This document shows positions 20,878 to 30,236 of a stretch of DNA of 64,000 nucleotides, piece by piece. Every line of letters starts with the position of its first letter. The first letter of the stretch is position 1. The DNA lies in assembly GCA_004014935.1 (NCBI GenBank), contig CP025322.1, forward strand, positions 1,116,001 to 1,180,000, given 5' to 3'. The translations under genes were made by a program, and so were the position numbers. The notes below the pieces were generated by a model. That model was not told the origin of the DNA. It did no database searches and saw only the letters and a program-made list of their open reading frames with translations. Origin of the DNA: Saccharomycopsis malanga. Its lineage: Eukaryota > Ascomycota > Saccharomycetes > Ascoideales > Saccharomycopsidaceae.

Positions 20878-22064
20878 GATGTATTAAATTTTTGTTGAAA
20901 TATAGCAACAAAATAGTTTATATAAACAGTTTCTGAACAATAAATAGTAATACTAAAAAAATTTCACTCTATAACCACTGCATGGTGAAAGTGCCAAAAA
21001 AATTTTTTTTTTGAGATGCGCACCAGGGCAAATAACCTTGACATGCATAATAGTGCAGTCTTCTTTATATATCACAAGATATGGTATTTTGTCTGTTTGC
21101 AGTTGATTAGTCGATATTCTGTTTTAGTTAAATTTAAAAATAGTAAAACAACAGCGTAGGCATGAAGCAATATGAAATGGTAACGACTTGAGTACTAAAA
21201 TAAAGGAAGAAATAGAGTCTTAAATAGAGCTTATAATGGCGTAATACCTTAAAAGGTAATTGAAGGTTATAGACTATAATGTAGACTCGTAAGTATATCA
21301 AAACAAGAAGCTATGGGTACCAGCTAATACGTAGATCCAATAGAATCTAAAAAACGAAACATGGAGATAATTGTAAGCACAATAAGCATAGAATATTGAA
21401 ATCTAATGCATCTAGCCAATCAGACCATAGGTCTAGAGGCAAATGGAAGCTTACCACCAATGATACAGTTTTTGTAATGATAAATCTTCAACCAAGATAG
21501 TCTTATTCATGCACATAACATTAGTCACAAGTTTTTAAGGTGTTTAATAGCAAATGTAAAAAAGATACAAATTTCTGTCATTTGAAAAAACTTGTCCACG
21601 TCCTTCTTGAAATTTTTAACTTATAATGATTACTTGATCAGGATTATTACAGAAGCAGTCGCATTAATTGGTATTTCCACGTGCTGTATGGCTAAATACA
21701 CTTCTGAAGTCAGGATCGACTGAGCAGGACTCAAGAGTATAACTAATAATGTTTCTTTACGGTAGCCTTTAACATTACAAGGCGCCCACCAGTTTGTGGT
21801 AAAATATATATTCAAAGTGGGGTTTTCCCATCGATAGTGGCGCTCAAACCGTTAGCATCGGCCAAGTATCTGCTGAAAAGCTAATAAACACATTTTCTTA
21901 TAAACAATTTGAGAAAAAAAAAAGGTTGGCAGAGTACAGTAATCACTGACAAAACACAATAATTATATGTATTGCAACAAATGGTAAGTCACTATAAACA
22001 ATACAACATAATATTTTACAAAAATAAGGAAATGCAACTCAAATAGTAAAAACAATAAACACCG
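20878..22064. other. Intergenic, no gene recognised
   Basis: This 1.19-kb region lies between the ALB1 start and the acyl-CoA dehydrogenase stop, both minus strand. A run of about 10 T near 21003-21012 and an oligo(A) stretch near 21914 are the only simple features. Open frames are at most 61 codons and unrecognised. Confidence 0.55.
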
Positions 22065-23477
22065 TCATAATTTGGCTGGCAACTTGGTGCTACTCTTATA
22101 CTTGCTTCCAATTTTTTCTTTAATCGCATCAATGCTTGTGAAATAATTGTCAACCTGCTCAAAGGTTTTGGCTTCGTGCTTAGCCAATTGTGACAAATGT
22201 ACTTCATCTGGACCATCAGCGAAACGCAAGGTTCTGCTGTTAATATAGAATCTAGACAATGGGAAGTCGTCTGTGAGTCCAACCCCACCAAACTGCTGGA
22301 TGGCAAAATCAATTATTTCACATACCTTTTTAGGGGTCGTGATTTTGGCATAGGCAATTTCACGCTTTGCATTTTTGGAGCCTTTACTATCAATGGCATA
22401 TGCTGCGTTCAAGACCAAAAATTTCAATTGTTCCAACTCAATTTGGTAATTCACAAGCTTAAGACGAAACGATTCAATGTCTGAAAGACGTGTATGAGGC
22501 TCGTTGTAGATGACTCTGTTGTGTGCGCGATTAATAGAGTAGTTCAATGCTTCTTCGCCAACTCCAATCAATCTCATACAGTGGTGGATTCTTCCTGGTC
22601 CTAATCTAGCCTGGATCATCTTGAACCCATCACCTACATTTCCCAAAATGTTGTCATTTTGGATATCAAGTGTAAAGTTATTAAACTCGATTTCCATATG
22701 ACCATGAGGAGCGTCATCTATTCCAAACAAAGGCATGTGTCTGGTGATTTTGACGTGTTGAGGCTGTTCTTTCAAAGCCTTTTTCACATCTATTACCAAG
22801 ATAGAGTGGTTTTTATAAGGGGTTTTTGGGTTGTTGCTAGTTTTAACCAACAAAAACCAAACATCACAACGTGGATCACCGGCACCAGAAATAAACCACT
22901 TGACACCATTTACAATGAATTTTCCGCTTCTTTGTTCAGCATGACAGTTGACGTTTAATGCGTTTGAAGAAGCAACGTGTTTGTCAGTCATTGCAAATGC
23001 TGATCGGATCTCTCCATTCAAAAGCTTATCCAAATACTTTTTGTTCTGGTTCTGGTTTCCAAAATGGATTAGCAATTCCATGTTTCCGGTATCTGGCGCC
23101 CCGCAGTTCGTTGCCTCAGGTGCAACATGCGACTTGCCCATAAACTTGGCCATCAATCCGTATTCCAAGTTGGTGAAGCCAGGACTCAATTTGTTGTATA
23201 AAGGACCATTATTTGTATTTTTGCATAGGAATAGGTTCCAGAGCCCTAATTGTTTGGCTTTCACTTTCAATGGTTCCATGACAGCAGGAATGGTATTCCA
23301 TCTTTCAGCTGGAACATGGCTTTCAACTTCTTTGAGGTACAATTCATCCCTTGGCAAACATTCTGTCTCAACAAACGTTTTCACCTGAACAATGGTCTCA
23401 AGGGCTCGAGGACTAACAAAATCCTTAAAAATTATCGGTATACCTAATTGCTTAAACTGCTTATCGACATCTGTCAT
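22065..23477 (-). CDS. Acyl-CoA dehydrogenase, ACAD10/11-like, peroxisomal signal
   Basis: The enzyme would oxidise acyl-CoA to trans-2-enoyl-CoA using FAD. The 470-residue protein follows the ACAD layout. An N-terminal helical domain (about 1-140) is followed by a beta domain with FAMTDKHVASSNALNV (FAD contact) and VNGVKWFISGAGDPRCDVW. The C-terminal helical domain carries IQQFGGVGL and the ACAD10/11-type signature FADGPDEVHLSQLAKHE near its end. The final residues AKL are a PTS1 peroxisomal targeting signal, and no mitochondrial presequence is visible. The usual TEP of the FAD motif is TDK here. S. cerevisiae lacks this family and uses the oxidase Pox1; many other fungi keep it. Acyl chain preference cannot be read from sequence. 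Confidence 0.92.
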   Translation of the reverse strand: MTDVDKQFKQLGIPIIFKDFVSPRALETIVQVKTFVETECLPRDELYLKEVESHVPAERWNTIPAVMEPLKVKAKQLGLWNLFLCKNTNNGPLYNKLSPGFTNLEYGLMAKFMGKSHVAPEATNCGAPDTGNMELLIHFGNQNQNKKYLDKLLNGEIRSAFAMTDKHVASSNALNVNCHAEQRSGKFIVNGVKWFISGAGDPRCDVWFLLVKTSNNPKTPYKNHSILVIDVKKALKEQPQHVKITRHMPLFGIDDAPHGHMEIEFNNFTLDIQNDNILGNVGDGFKMIQARLGPGRIHHCMRLIGVGEEALNYSINRAHNRVIYNEPHTRLSDIESFRLKLVNYQIELEQLKFLVLNAAYAIDSKGSKNAKREIAYAKITTPKKVCEIIDFAIQQFGGVGLTDDFPLSRFYINSRTLRFADGPDEVHLSQLAKHEAKTFEQVDNYFTSIDAIKEKIGSKYKSSTKLPAKL

Positions 23478-23632
23478 GGCTGGGGATTATATTATCTTGA
23501 TGATGTACTGGAAATCATAATTGACCACTTTCATGCAGCAAGCCGATCCATCTTTATAACACATCATTGTGTGGGGGGATCGCTTCGGATAGACTTTCTT
23601 TCCGTATGATTAGCCTAAATAAAAGATTTCCT

Positions 23633-23705
23633 ACGGGAATTGAACCAGGAGGTGGGTGCACGGACCCTCTACCAATCCAGTGTGCTACACTAAGATTTGC
23701 CTACT
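23633..23705 (-). other. tRNA-like relic with RNA polymerase III boxes
   Basis: On the minus strand, a perfect B box GGTTCAATTCC (23636-23646) follows, at tRNA-like spacing, a TAGTGTAGCACACTGG segment (23677-23692) that resembles a tRNA A box. TTTTATTT follows the B box. I cannot draw a proper acceptor stem or anticodon loop, so this is not a normal tRNA gene. It may be a tRNA pseudogene or a decayed SINE head. It lies in the 334-bp divergent promoter of the acyl-CoA dehydrogenase and GCD14. Confidence 0.4.
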
Positions 23706-23811
23706 AGGTTACGTCTCCTGGGCTCATCGCCAAAATTCCAAAAAAAAATTACATGAAAAATTTCAACATCGGTCTTTATTAGTGTATAGGGCAGAATAGG
23801 CAGGACTAGAA

Positions 23812-24894
23812 ATGTCATTTAACAACTATAAGGATTACATAGAAGATGGCGATCTTGTATTTGCCTGGATTAGCAGAGGAATGGTCAAGCCAATCCGTAT
23901 AGATTCCAAGGAAATATTGAATACGAGATATGGTCTGTTCCCACATAATGCAATGATAGGCCAAAGATTTGGTAGTCAGATCACCAGTAAGAGTGGGTTG
24001 GGATTTATATATCTTTTACATCCTACGCCAGAGCTTTGGACAGTGTCCTTACCTCATAGAACCCAGATTGTGTATAGTCCCGACTCGTCATTTATTACTC
24101 AGAAGCTCAACATTGTTCCGGGATCAAGAGTCATTGAGGCTGGTACAGGTTCTGGTTCTTTCACTCATTCGTTATCGCGGACTGTCAGTGACAGTGGTAA
24201 ACTTTTCACCTTTGAATTTCATCAGCTTAGGTATGAGCAGGCACGTGTAGAGTTTGAAGATCATGGCTTAAGCAACTTGAAATTAACACATCGTGATGTA
24301 TGTAAGAATGGTTTCAAAGTTGAAGGGGAAGATGTCAATGCAAATGCCATCTTTTTAGATTTGCCGGCTCCATGGTCTGCTATTCCAAATCTTGATGAGG
24401 TAGTAAATAAAGAAACAAAGGTTTCGTTGTGTTGTTTCAGTCCGTGTATAGAACAAGTTGAAAAAACCATACATGCCTTACATAAACATGACTGGACGTC
24501 TATTGAAACCATTGAAATTAATTACAAAAAGTGGGAATCGCACAAGAACATGGTTCGTAGAGTAGATGACGTGTTGGCTAGATTGAAGGATATTCAACAG
24601 AGAAAGAAAGAAGGCTTGGAGAAACTCAGACAACTAAAGGCTGCTAAACTTGAAGCAGCAGATGAACAATTAAAGAGTATTGGTGAGAAACGTACTGCGG
24701 CAGAGGCTGTGGAAAAACAGTTTGAACAATTATCACTGAATAAGAAGGAACCAGTAAACCCATTTGGTAAGAAACAAAGAATACCACAGGGCGATCCAAA
24801 CTACGAGTGGAGAGACGTTTCCAGAGACGAGTGGGAAAACAAGAGTCACACGTCATTTTTAACTTTTGCTGTTAAACAGCCTACCTTTTCGTAA
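23812..24894 (+). CDS. GCD14: tRNA (adenine-58 N1)-methyltransferase catalytic subunit
   Basis: Gcd14/Trm61 binds S-adenosylmethionine and, with Trm6/Gcd10, makes m1A58 in the T loop of tRNA, including initiator tRNA, in the nucleus. The 360-residue protein (383 in S. cerevisiae) has the N-terminal beta domain with NTRYGLFPHNAMIGQRFGSQ. Family-specific LHPTPELWTVSLPHRTQI is followed by the Rossmann SAM motif VIEAGTGSGSFTHSL (about 110-124), FEFHQLRYEQARVEFEDHGL and the catalytic-site DLPAPWSAI. The C-terminal charged helices (about 255-330) are less conserved. All key motifs look intact. The gene is divergent from the acyl-CoA dehydrogenase gene. Confidence 0.96.
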   Translation: MSFNNYKDYIEDGDLVFAWISRGMVKPIRIDSKEILNTRYGLFPHNAMIGQRFGSQITSKSGLGFIYLLHPTPELWTVSLPHRTQIVYSPDSSFITQKLNIVPGSRVIEAGTGSGSFTHSLSRTVSDSGKLFTFEFHQLRYEQARVEFEDHGLSNLKLTHRDVCKNGFKVEGEDVNANAIFLDLPAPWSAIPNLDEVVNKETKVSLCCFSPCIEQVEKTIHALHKHDWTSIETIEINYKKWESHKNMVRRVDDVLARLKDIQQRKKEGLEKLRQLKAAKLEAADEQLKSIGEKRTAAEAVEKQFEQLSLNKKEPVNPFGKKQRIPQGDPNYEWRDVSRDEWENKSHTSFLTFAVKQPTFS

Positions 24895-24907
24895 CTTGCA
24901 TTATTTA

Positions 24908-24929
24908 ATATATATATATATATATATAT
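24908..24929. repeat. (AT)n microsatellite
   Basis: About 11 AT dinucleotides lie just downstream of GCD14, between two convergent genes. The tract is low complexity and has no known role. Confidence 0.85.
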
Positions 24930-25022
24930 TTATTATTGTACAAGTTTATTGACTGTAGGTATTTGATGCTTGCTGATGATTCAGAAATACATAAGATTGA
25001 AAAAACATGTTGAAACAACACA

Positions 25023-26177
25023 TTATTCAAAGGTTCGGGTTTTATGTTTGTTAATTGTAATGATTCTATCGGTATCCAGGGTATCAAACTCACTTTCACT
25101 ATTTATGACAAACCGATTAAAGCTGAATCCTGTTGGAACAATTTCAATTATGAAAGGCTGTACCTCGTCGTCATGTTTGGTTTCAAATAGTTCCTCAAAT
25201 ATGCGTTCGTTGTCAAAACCTCCCATATTCTGTTTAGGTCTTCCTACGATCAAATTGACCTGAGCTACATTTTTGAGCTGTTTAGGGTTGCGGAAGTTAC
25301 TTTCAAGCAACATGAACTCGTAAATCAACAATGCATCGTATTCGTTATCTTGCATAGCGCCATTGGTGGAGATAACAGACTCTGATTTTACTGATACAAC
25401 ATCGGATAGATGTAATTTAGAGTCGAATGAACGACTGTCAACAAAATTTTGCGATCCTAATGACATTCTAGGAGGTTTCAAAATGTTTTGAACATTGTTT
25501 TCGTTGAATTCGAAAGCTAGATTGATTCTTCTACTGACAAGAGAGCTCAACCTGAGAAGTTTGGCAGGATGGTTGTAATTGTTGAAACCAACAACATTAT
25601 TTCCAGAAAGTTTGAGTGATGAAGTACTTAAATAAGAAGAGTATGTTTTTAAAATACGAGATCTGAACAAACTTCTAGCTCTTCCAAAGAGAAATCCAAA
25701 TAGGAACAAGAGAGGAAGTGCTATGAAAAGAAGTGGTAACGCAATGAAAATCAAAAAGTATGATACTACAGCAAACCCAAGAAAAAGTTTTAAAAAATCC
25801 GGTACCATATTCCACATTGCCCTAACCAATAGAAAAGAGTTGATCATAATATTGTTAATAATACTTTCACTATTGTTATTTCTCCCATTGGTATACAATC
25901 GTTGCGAATTCCATATTTTCCCTCGATTATTCCGGGGAAAACGTTCAGTGGATTTAGAACTCAAAACATTTCTTCGAAATAATGAATTTTGACTATAATT
26001 AACCTTTTGAATAGGAAGCCAGACCTTATTATAACCTTCATTATGATTTCTCAAAAATGACAATTGCTGGCACTTGGAAAAAGCTCTTACACTCAAAAAT
26101 GATTTTTGAGATGTAATTAAATGCGATGGTCTTAACGCCAATGACCCAAGTTTACTACCAATTTTAATTCCTAGCAT
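25023..26177 (-). CDS. Orphan membrane protein with mitochondrial-type N-terminus
   Basis: I do not recognise this 384-residue protein. The N-terminus MLGIKIGSKLGSLALRPSHL is rich in Lys, Arg, Ser and Leu with no acids for about 65 residues, as in a mitochondrial presequence. A hydrophobic block at about 125-160 contains one long or two closely spaced helices (VVSYFLIFIALPLLFIALPLL) and is followed by a basic FGRARSLFRSR. The C-terminal 220 residues are soluble, with a conserved-looking YDALLIYEFMLLES and IIEIVPTGF. This fits a small-family inner-membrane protein of mitochondria facing matrix or intermembrane space, but function is unknown. Uninterrupted length, an ATG in good context and a non-random composition support it as a real gene. 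It is divergent from LSM1, 232 bp away. Confidence 0.75.
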   Translation of the reverse strand: MLGIKIGSKLGSLALRPSHLITSQKSFLSVRAFSKCQQLSFLRNHNEGYNKVWLPIQKVNYSQNSLFRRNVLSSKSTERFPRNNRGKIWNSQRLYTNGRNNNSESIINNIMINSFLLVRAMWNMVPDFLKLFLGFAVVSYFLIFIALPLLFIALPLLFLFGFLFGRARSLFRSRILKTYSSYLSTSSLKLSGNNVVGFNNYNHPAKLLRLSSLVSRRINLAFEFNENNVQNILKPPRMSLGSQNFVDSRSFDSKLHLSDVVSVKSESVISTNGAMQDNEYDALLIYEFMLLESNFRNPKQLKNVAQVNLIVGRPKQNMGGFDNERIFEELFETKHDDEVQPFIIEIVPTGFSFNRFVINSESEFDTLDTDRIITINKHKTRTFE

Positions 26178-26409
26178 TATCCTATTGCTTTATATCATCA
26201 TCATCTCTTCTTGCCTTTACATCAAATCGAACCTTTCACTTATTTAACTGTACGGTTTTGTTTAAACGCACTTTTGTCATCATTGTCCGGGTAGCCCCGA
26301 AAAAATGGGCAACGGACACAATGTCATGGCTATTATCAATAAGAGAAGGATGAGCATAAGAGGAGAAGGAAAAGCTGATAATGATAGAATCAAAGTCAAG
26401 ATTTTTAAA

Positions 26410-26974
26410 ATGTCAGGAGGATTCAATAATTTTAATAATTTAAGAAGTTCAAACAACTCGGTCAATGAGATAACATCGGCAGTAGATAGCTTGTATCTTG
26501 AACAGTATGCATTTACGACCTCTGCAGCTATTGTTGGTTCTCTAAATAGTAAGTGAATATGGGCAGACAGATGCAAAGAGACAACAATAGAGTACTAACT
26601 GAACATTAGAGCGGGTGTCGGTGCTTCTTAGAGACGGAACAAATTTATTTGGTATATTAAGAACCTTTGATCAGTATGCAAACCTTGTGATACAAGACAC
26701 TATTGAAAGAATCTATCTTTTAGATGAGAAAAAATATGGCGAAAAGAAACAGGACAATTATTTGATCAGAGGTGAGAATGTAGTGATGTTTGGTGAACTT
26801 GATCTAGACATAGAAGATGACCATTTGGCAAGCTTTACTAAGATTGACTATGCTGAAGCAAAGAACCAAATGAAGGAACTAAACAAGGAAAAGGTCAAAG
26901 AGGGCAAGTTGAAGGCTAAGGCATCACTTGAAAACGGTTTTACTAGCGATTTTTCAAAAGCCGACTTGTATTAA
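26410..26974 (+). CDS. LSM1: Lsm1, mRNA decapping activator subunit, one intron
   Basis: Lsm1 forms the cytoplasmic Lsm1-7 ring that binds oligoadenylated mRNA 3' ends with Pat1 and promotes decapping. Exon 1 (26410-26548) and exon 2 (26610-26974) are joined across a 61-bp intron with donor GTAAGT, branch TACTAAC and acceptor TTAG. The 167-residue product contains the Sm fold: YLEQYAFTTSAAIVG, VLLRDGTNLFGILRTFDQYAN and LIRGENVVMFGELD, which closely match S. cerevisiae Lsm1. The C-terminal helix extends to the final FSKADLY, like the FHKSDMY of yeast Lsm1. I chose the ATG at 26410 because it leaves an N-terminal tail of the usual length. An in-frame ATG at 26305 would add 35 residues with no counterpart in the family. 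Confidence 0.93.
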
Positions 26975-27458
26975 TTTGAGAATTGAAATATCATAGAAAT
27001 ATTGGAATTAAGGTACATGAAAGTAGTAGTGCCACTGTAAAAACAGAGAAAATAATGGCATTGGGCTGTTCCAAACAGTTTTCCAGCGATTTTCCCATGC
27101 TGATTTTGTATTAGCCGTGTAAATTATTCCTACTGTGCACCCAATATATGGACTGTCATGTTGGAACTACTACTGTAGGAGTTTGCCAAAAGTTTGGTGA
27201 TATTTTCCGTTTTATATATATATTATATTATTATGAATCAAATGTATTTTTTTGTTTATGATACTTGCACCTATTAGTATGATATAAATTCTGTTCATTT
27301 TAAAACTAAACTATACAATTTACTAATATCACCGATAGCTGCCAATTATTTCACTAGACTCAGTATCAAACTTTTTTAAATTTTGCTGAACAAAGCTCTT
27401 TGATCTGTATTAATTACCTTTTCCACTTATCCATTCATAGTCGATCAAAGGACTAGCC

Positions 27459-27531
27459 GCTGGGCATTCCCTTTACACATGACGCATATATACGAAACTG
27501 ATATGTATTGGGCTCGAAATATAATATTTTT
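27459..27531 (+). mobile_element. SINE 3' fragment A
   Basis: This stretch matches the last 75 bp or so of the SINE family: a CTGGG...ATTCCCTTTA block, CGCATATATACGAAACTGATATG, then TATTGGGCTCGAAATATAAT. No tRNA-like head is present, so it is 5'-truncated, as is usual for elements copied by LINE reverse transcriptases. No clear target-site duplication is visible. Confidence 0.7.
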
Positions 27532-27800
27532 AGAGAGCTTATTGTAATTTTACACCCACATATCCTGCTAGCCGCCTGTTTTGTTTTTCCAACCATTTTA
27601 GTTGAATAATAAGAATGTGTTGTTTTTTGTATTAAATCGCTCTTAATCATGCACTTTCAAAACAGCCCAAACAATTTTCCCAAAACAACACTTGCTAGTT
27701 GTATTGTTGAATGTAGGAGATTACTGTAAACTATATAAACTCCATCATTCATCTGTAAAAACCTTAATACATCTCTAGCAATTAAAAAAATTATCTTGTT

Positions 27801-27862
27801 TTACAAAACTGATATTTACTGGAATTTAAATATAAGATCTCACTATTACTACTATCATTGTT
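27801..27862 (+). mobile_element. SINE 3' fragment B
   Basis: TTACAAAACTGATATTTACTGG followed by AAATATAAGATCTCACTATTACTACTATCATTGTT matches the SINE end and its ATT-rich tail. Fragment C begins at once after the tail, so C may have inserted into, or next to, the tail of B. Confidence 0.6.
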
Positions 27863-28030
27863 AAAAAAGTCTAATGCTTACTTTCCAACCCTTCGGCTGT
27901 CCAGAAAAAAGTCGGTGGGCAGCTTACTTTATTGGGTTCTCCCCGCTGAGTTTTACCAAGTCCCTTCATACATAGCGCCTACATAGGAAACTAATATTTA
28001 CTGGGCTGGAAATATATGATATTATTATCA
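27863..28030 (+). mobile_element. SINE body fragment C
   Basis: The fragment starts at AAAAAAGTCTAATGCTTAC, which aligns with AAAAAAGTCTAGCGCTTAC in copy 1. It continues through a TTGGGTTCTCCCCGCTGAG block, TACCAAGTCCCTTCATACAT and ACTAATATTTACTGGGCTGG to GATATTATTATC. The tRNA-like head is absent. It lies about 260 bp upstream of ARP2. Confidence 0.7.
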
Positions 28031-28291
28031 ACTCCTGTTCAGTAGTCTGCCATATAATAACCAATTAACCATAGACGGGTATTATGTTACAGGGCACATA
28101 ACCAGTGAGATTTGGCGATTTCGGTTTATAGGGGGGACCATTGAGAAACGTACCAGTTAGTTGTTAACGTGAAGAGGTGAAATAAATCAAAATAACTGCG
28201 CAATTAAATAAAAGATATCGCAACAGAAGATAGCCGGTAGGCATAGACAAGCTCTATAATATAAATCAAGTTGCAAAGAACAAAATACAAA

Positions 28292-29470
28292 ATGGCAGAC
28301 TCAGATGCACCAATTGTTCTTGACCAAGGTACTGGTTTTGTCAAGATAGGATATGGAGGAACTAATTTTCCAGAGCATACATTTCCATCGATTGTGGGTA
28401 GACCAATCTTGAGAGCGGAAGAGAGAATAAATCTGGATGTGGAGTTGAAGGATATCATGTGCGGTTCCGAGGCTTCAGATGTTAGATCACAGCTTGAGGT
28501 GTCGTATCCTATGGAAAATGGTATTATCAAAAACTGGGTGGACATGCAATATTTGTGGGATTATTCATTTTATGACAAGTTGAAAGTGAACACACAAGGC
28601 AAGAAGGTTCTTTTGACCGAGCCTCCAATGAATCCTTTGAAAAATAGAGAAACAATGTGTGAAATCATGTTTGAACGGTATCAGTTTGGTGGAGTATATG
28701 TAGCCATTCAAGCTGTTTTAGCCCTTTACGGCCAAGGTCTTTCATCCGGTGTGGTTGTAGACTCTGGCGATGGCGTCACGCATATTGTTCCTGTGTATGA
28801 CTCTGTAGTGCTCAACCATCAAACCAGAAGATTAGATATTGCCGGAAGAGATGTTACTAAAAACTTGATAAACTTACTTTTAAGAAGAGGCTATGCGTTC
28901 AACAGAACTGCGGATTTTGAAACGGTGAGACAAATAAAAGAAAAATTCTGTTATGTTTCTTATGATTTGGATTTTGACACAAGATTAGCCCAAGATACTA
29001 CTGTATTAGTCAAGCAACACGAATTGCCTGATGGAAGAGTAATCAAAATCGGCTCGGAGAGATTTGAAGCCCCAGAATGCTTGTTCCAACCTGAATTGAT
29101 TGACGTTGAACAGCAGGGAATGGGCGAAGCTCTTTTTAACACTATCCAGTCTTGTGACGTTGACATTAGAGCTACCTTGTTCAAATCCATTGTTTTGTCC
29201 GGTGGTTCTAGTATGTATCCAGGTTTGCCTTCCAGATTGGAAAAAGAATTGAAACAGTTATGGTTCACTAGAGTGTTGAAAAACGATCCTACCAGATTGC
29301 CAAACTTTAAGGTCAGAATCGAAGACCCTCCAAGAAGAAAAAACTTGGTATTCAATGGTGGTTCCATTTTAGCTAACATCATGGCCGACAAGGACCATAT
29401 GTGGCTCACAAAACAGGAGTGGGAAGAACAAGGCCCAAGAATCTTGGAATCAAAGTTTGGGCCTAGATAA
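28292..29470 (+). CDS. ARP2: Actin-related protein Arp2
   Basis: Arp2 is the actin-like subunit of the Arp2/3 complex that nucleates branched actin filaments at cortical patches during endocytosis. The 392-residue product (391 in S. cerevisiae) has the phosphate-1 loop [14 protein letters not shown], the Arp2-type [11 protein letters not shown], the adenosine and phosphate-2 motifs [15 protein letters not shown] and the [19 protein letters not shown] strand-loop. It ends [12 protein letters not shown]. The ATG at 28292 gives [17 protein letters not shown] seven codons upstream is not a start. I see no unusual substitutions. Confidence 0.97.
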   Translation: MADSDAPIVLDQGTGFVKIGYGGTNFPEHTFPSIVGRPILRAEERINLDVELKDIMCGSEASDVRSQLEVSYPMENGIIKNWVDMQYLWDYSFYDKLKVNTQGKKVLLTEPPMNPLKNRETMCEIMFERYQFGGVYVAIQAVLALYGQGLSSGVVVDSGDGVTHIVPVYDSVVLNHQTRRLDIAGRDVTKNLINLLLRRGYAFNRTADFETVRQIKEKFCYVSYDLDFDTRLAQDTTVLVKQHELPDGRVIKIGSERFEAPECLFQPELIDVEQQGMGEALFNTIQSCDVDIRATLFKSIVLSGGSSMYPGLPSRLEKELKQLWFTRVLKNDPTRLPNFKVRIEDPPRRKNLVFNGGSILANIMADKDHMWLTKQEWEEQGPRILESKFGPR

Positions 29471-30236
29471 ATCTCTTTATATTAAGACTCACATACATGT
29501 TCTGCTCCCCAATTCACGAAATGGTAGTTACATTGCTCTTGGCAGTGTGTTTGTAAGATAGATTAAGTTTTTGAATTCTATACTCTTATTCTTCCTAATC
29601 TGTAGTAGGTTGAGCGTTTGTAATGTATTGAAGTTGGCAGTTAAGACTCAAATGAATACTATAGATTAATTCAAAACACGTAAGTGCTCCCTAATTATAT
29701 TTGGGCAATCTCTGTAGTGCCAAACATCAACAATGATTTGGACGAAAATTTTTGCTAATGGTCAAAGTGGCATGAACTAATGGAAAATGATAATTTATTT
29801 ACATAACAAATCTGGCAAAATGTCTTTTGGTCTTTTATTAACATTATCTTTGTTGTTATTCTATCTATGATGTTCAAGTCCACTTTGAAAAGGATGTCAA
29901 AACAAACCTTTGGCGAAAAACGCTAAGAGTTAATTTACGTAAACTCAATAAACCACAAGTGAGAATTAAAAGCCTAGGCCGTGTTTTGGTGAGCAACTCT
30001 TTTTTAATGAAGTCATTGACCAATCACATAAAAAAAAAAAGAGAAACTACTAATATCTATGTGTTTCTAAATTCCATGTAGTAAAAAAAAAAAAAAAAAA
30101 AAAAAACTCTCACGCCAGATGGCTCACAAGTAAAAATGGTTTGTATTCTATAAATAAGAAGGATGAAGGATAAAAGTCGAAAATTCTATAGTATATTAGA
30201 AAGCATATAAACGTTAAACACTTTTATTACATTGTA
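29471..30236. other. Intergenic between convergent ARP2 and MPS1
   Basis: The 766-bp stretch holds two 3' regions. A 24-nt run of A at 30083-30106 is the main feature. No gene or RNA was recognised. Confidence 0.6.

Larger units (their letters stand above)
26975..28291. other. Intergenic with SINE fragments, ARP2 promoter
   Basis: This 1.3-kb gap between LSM1 and ARP2 contains three 5'-truncated SINE pieces (listed separately). The rest is AT-rich sequence without recognisable genes. Confidence 0.6.
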
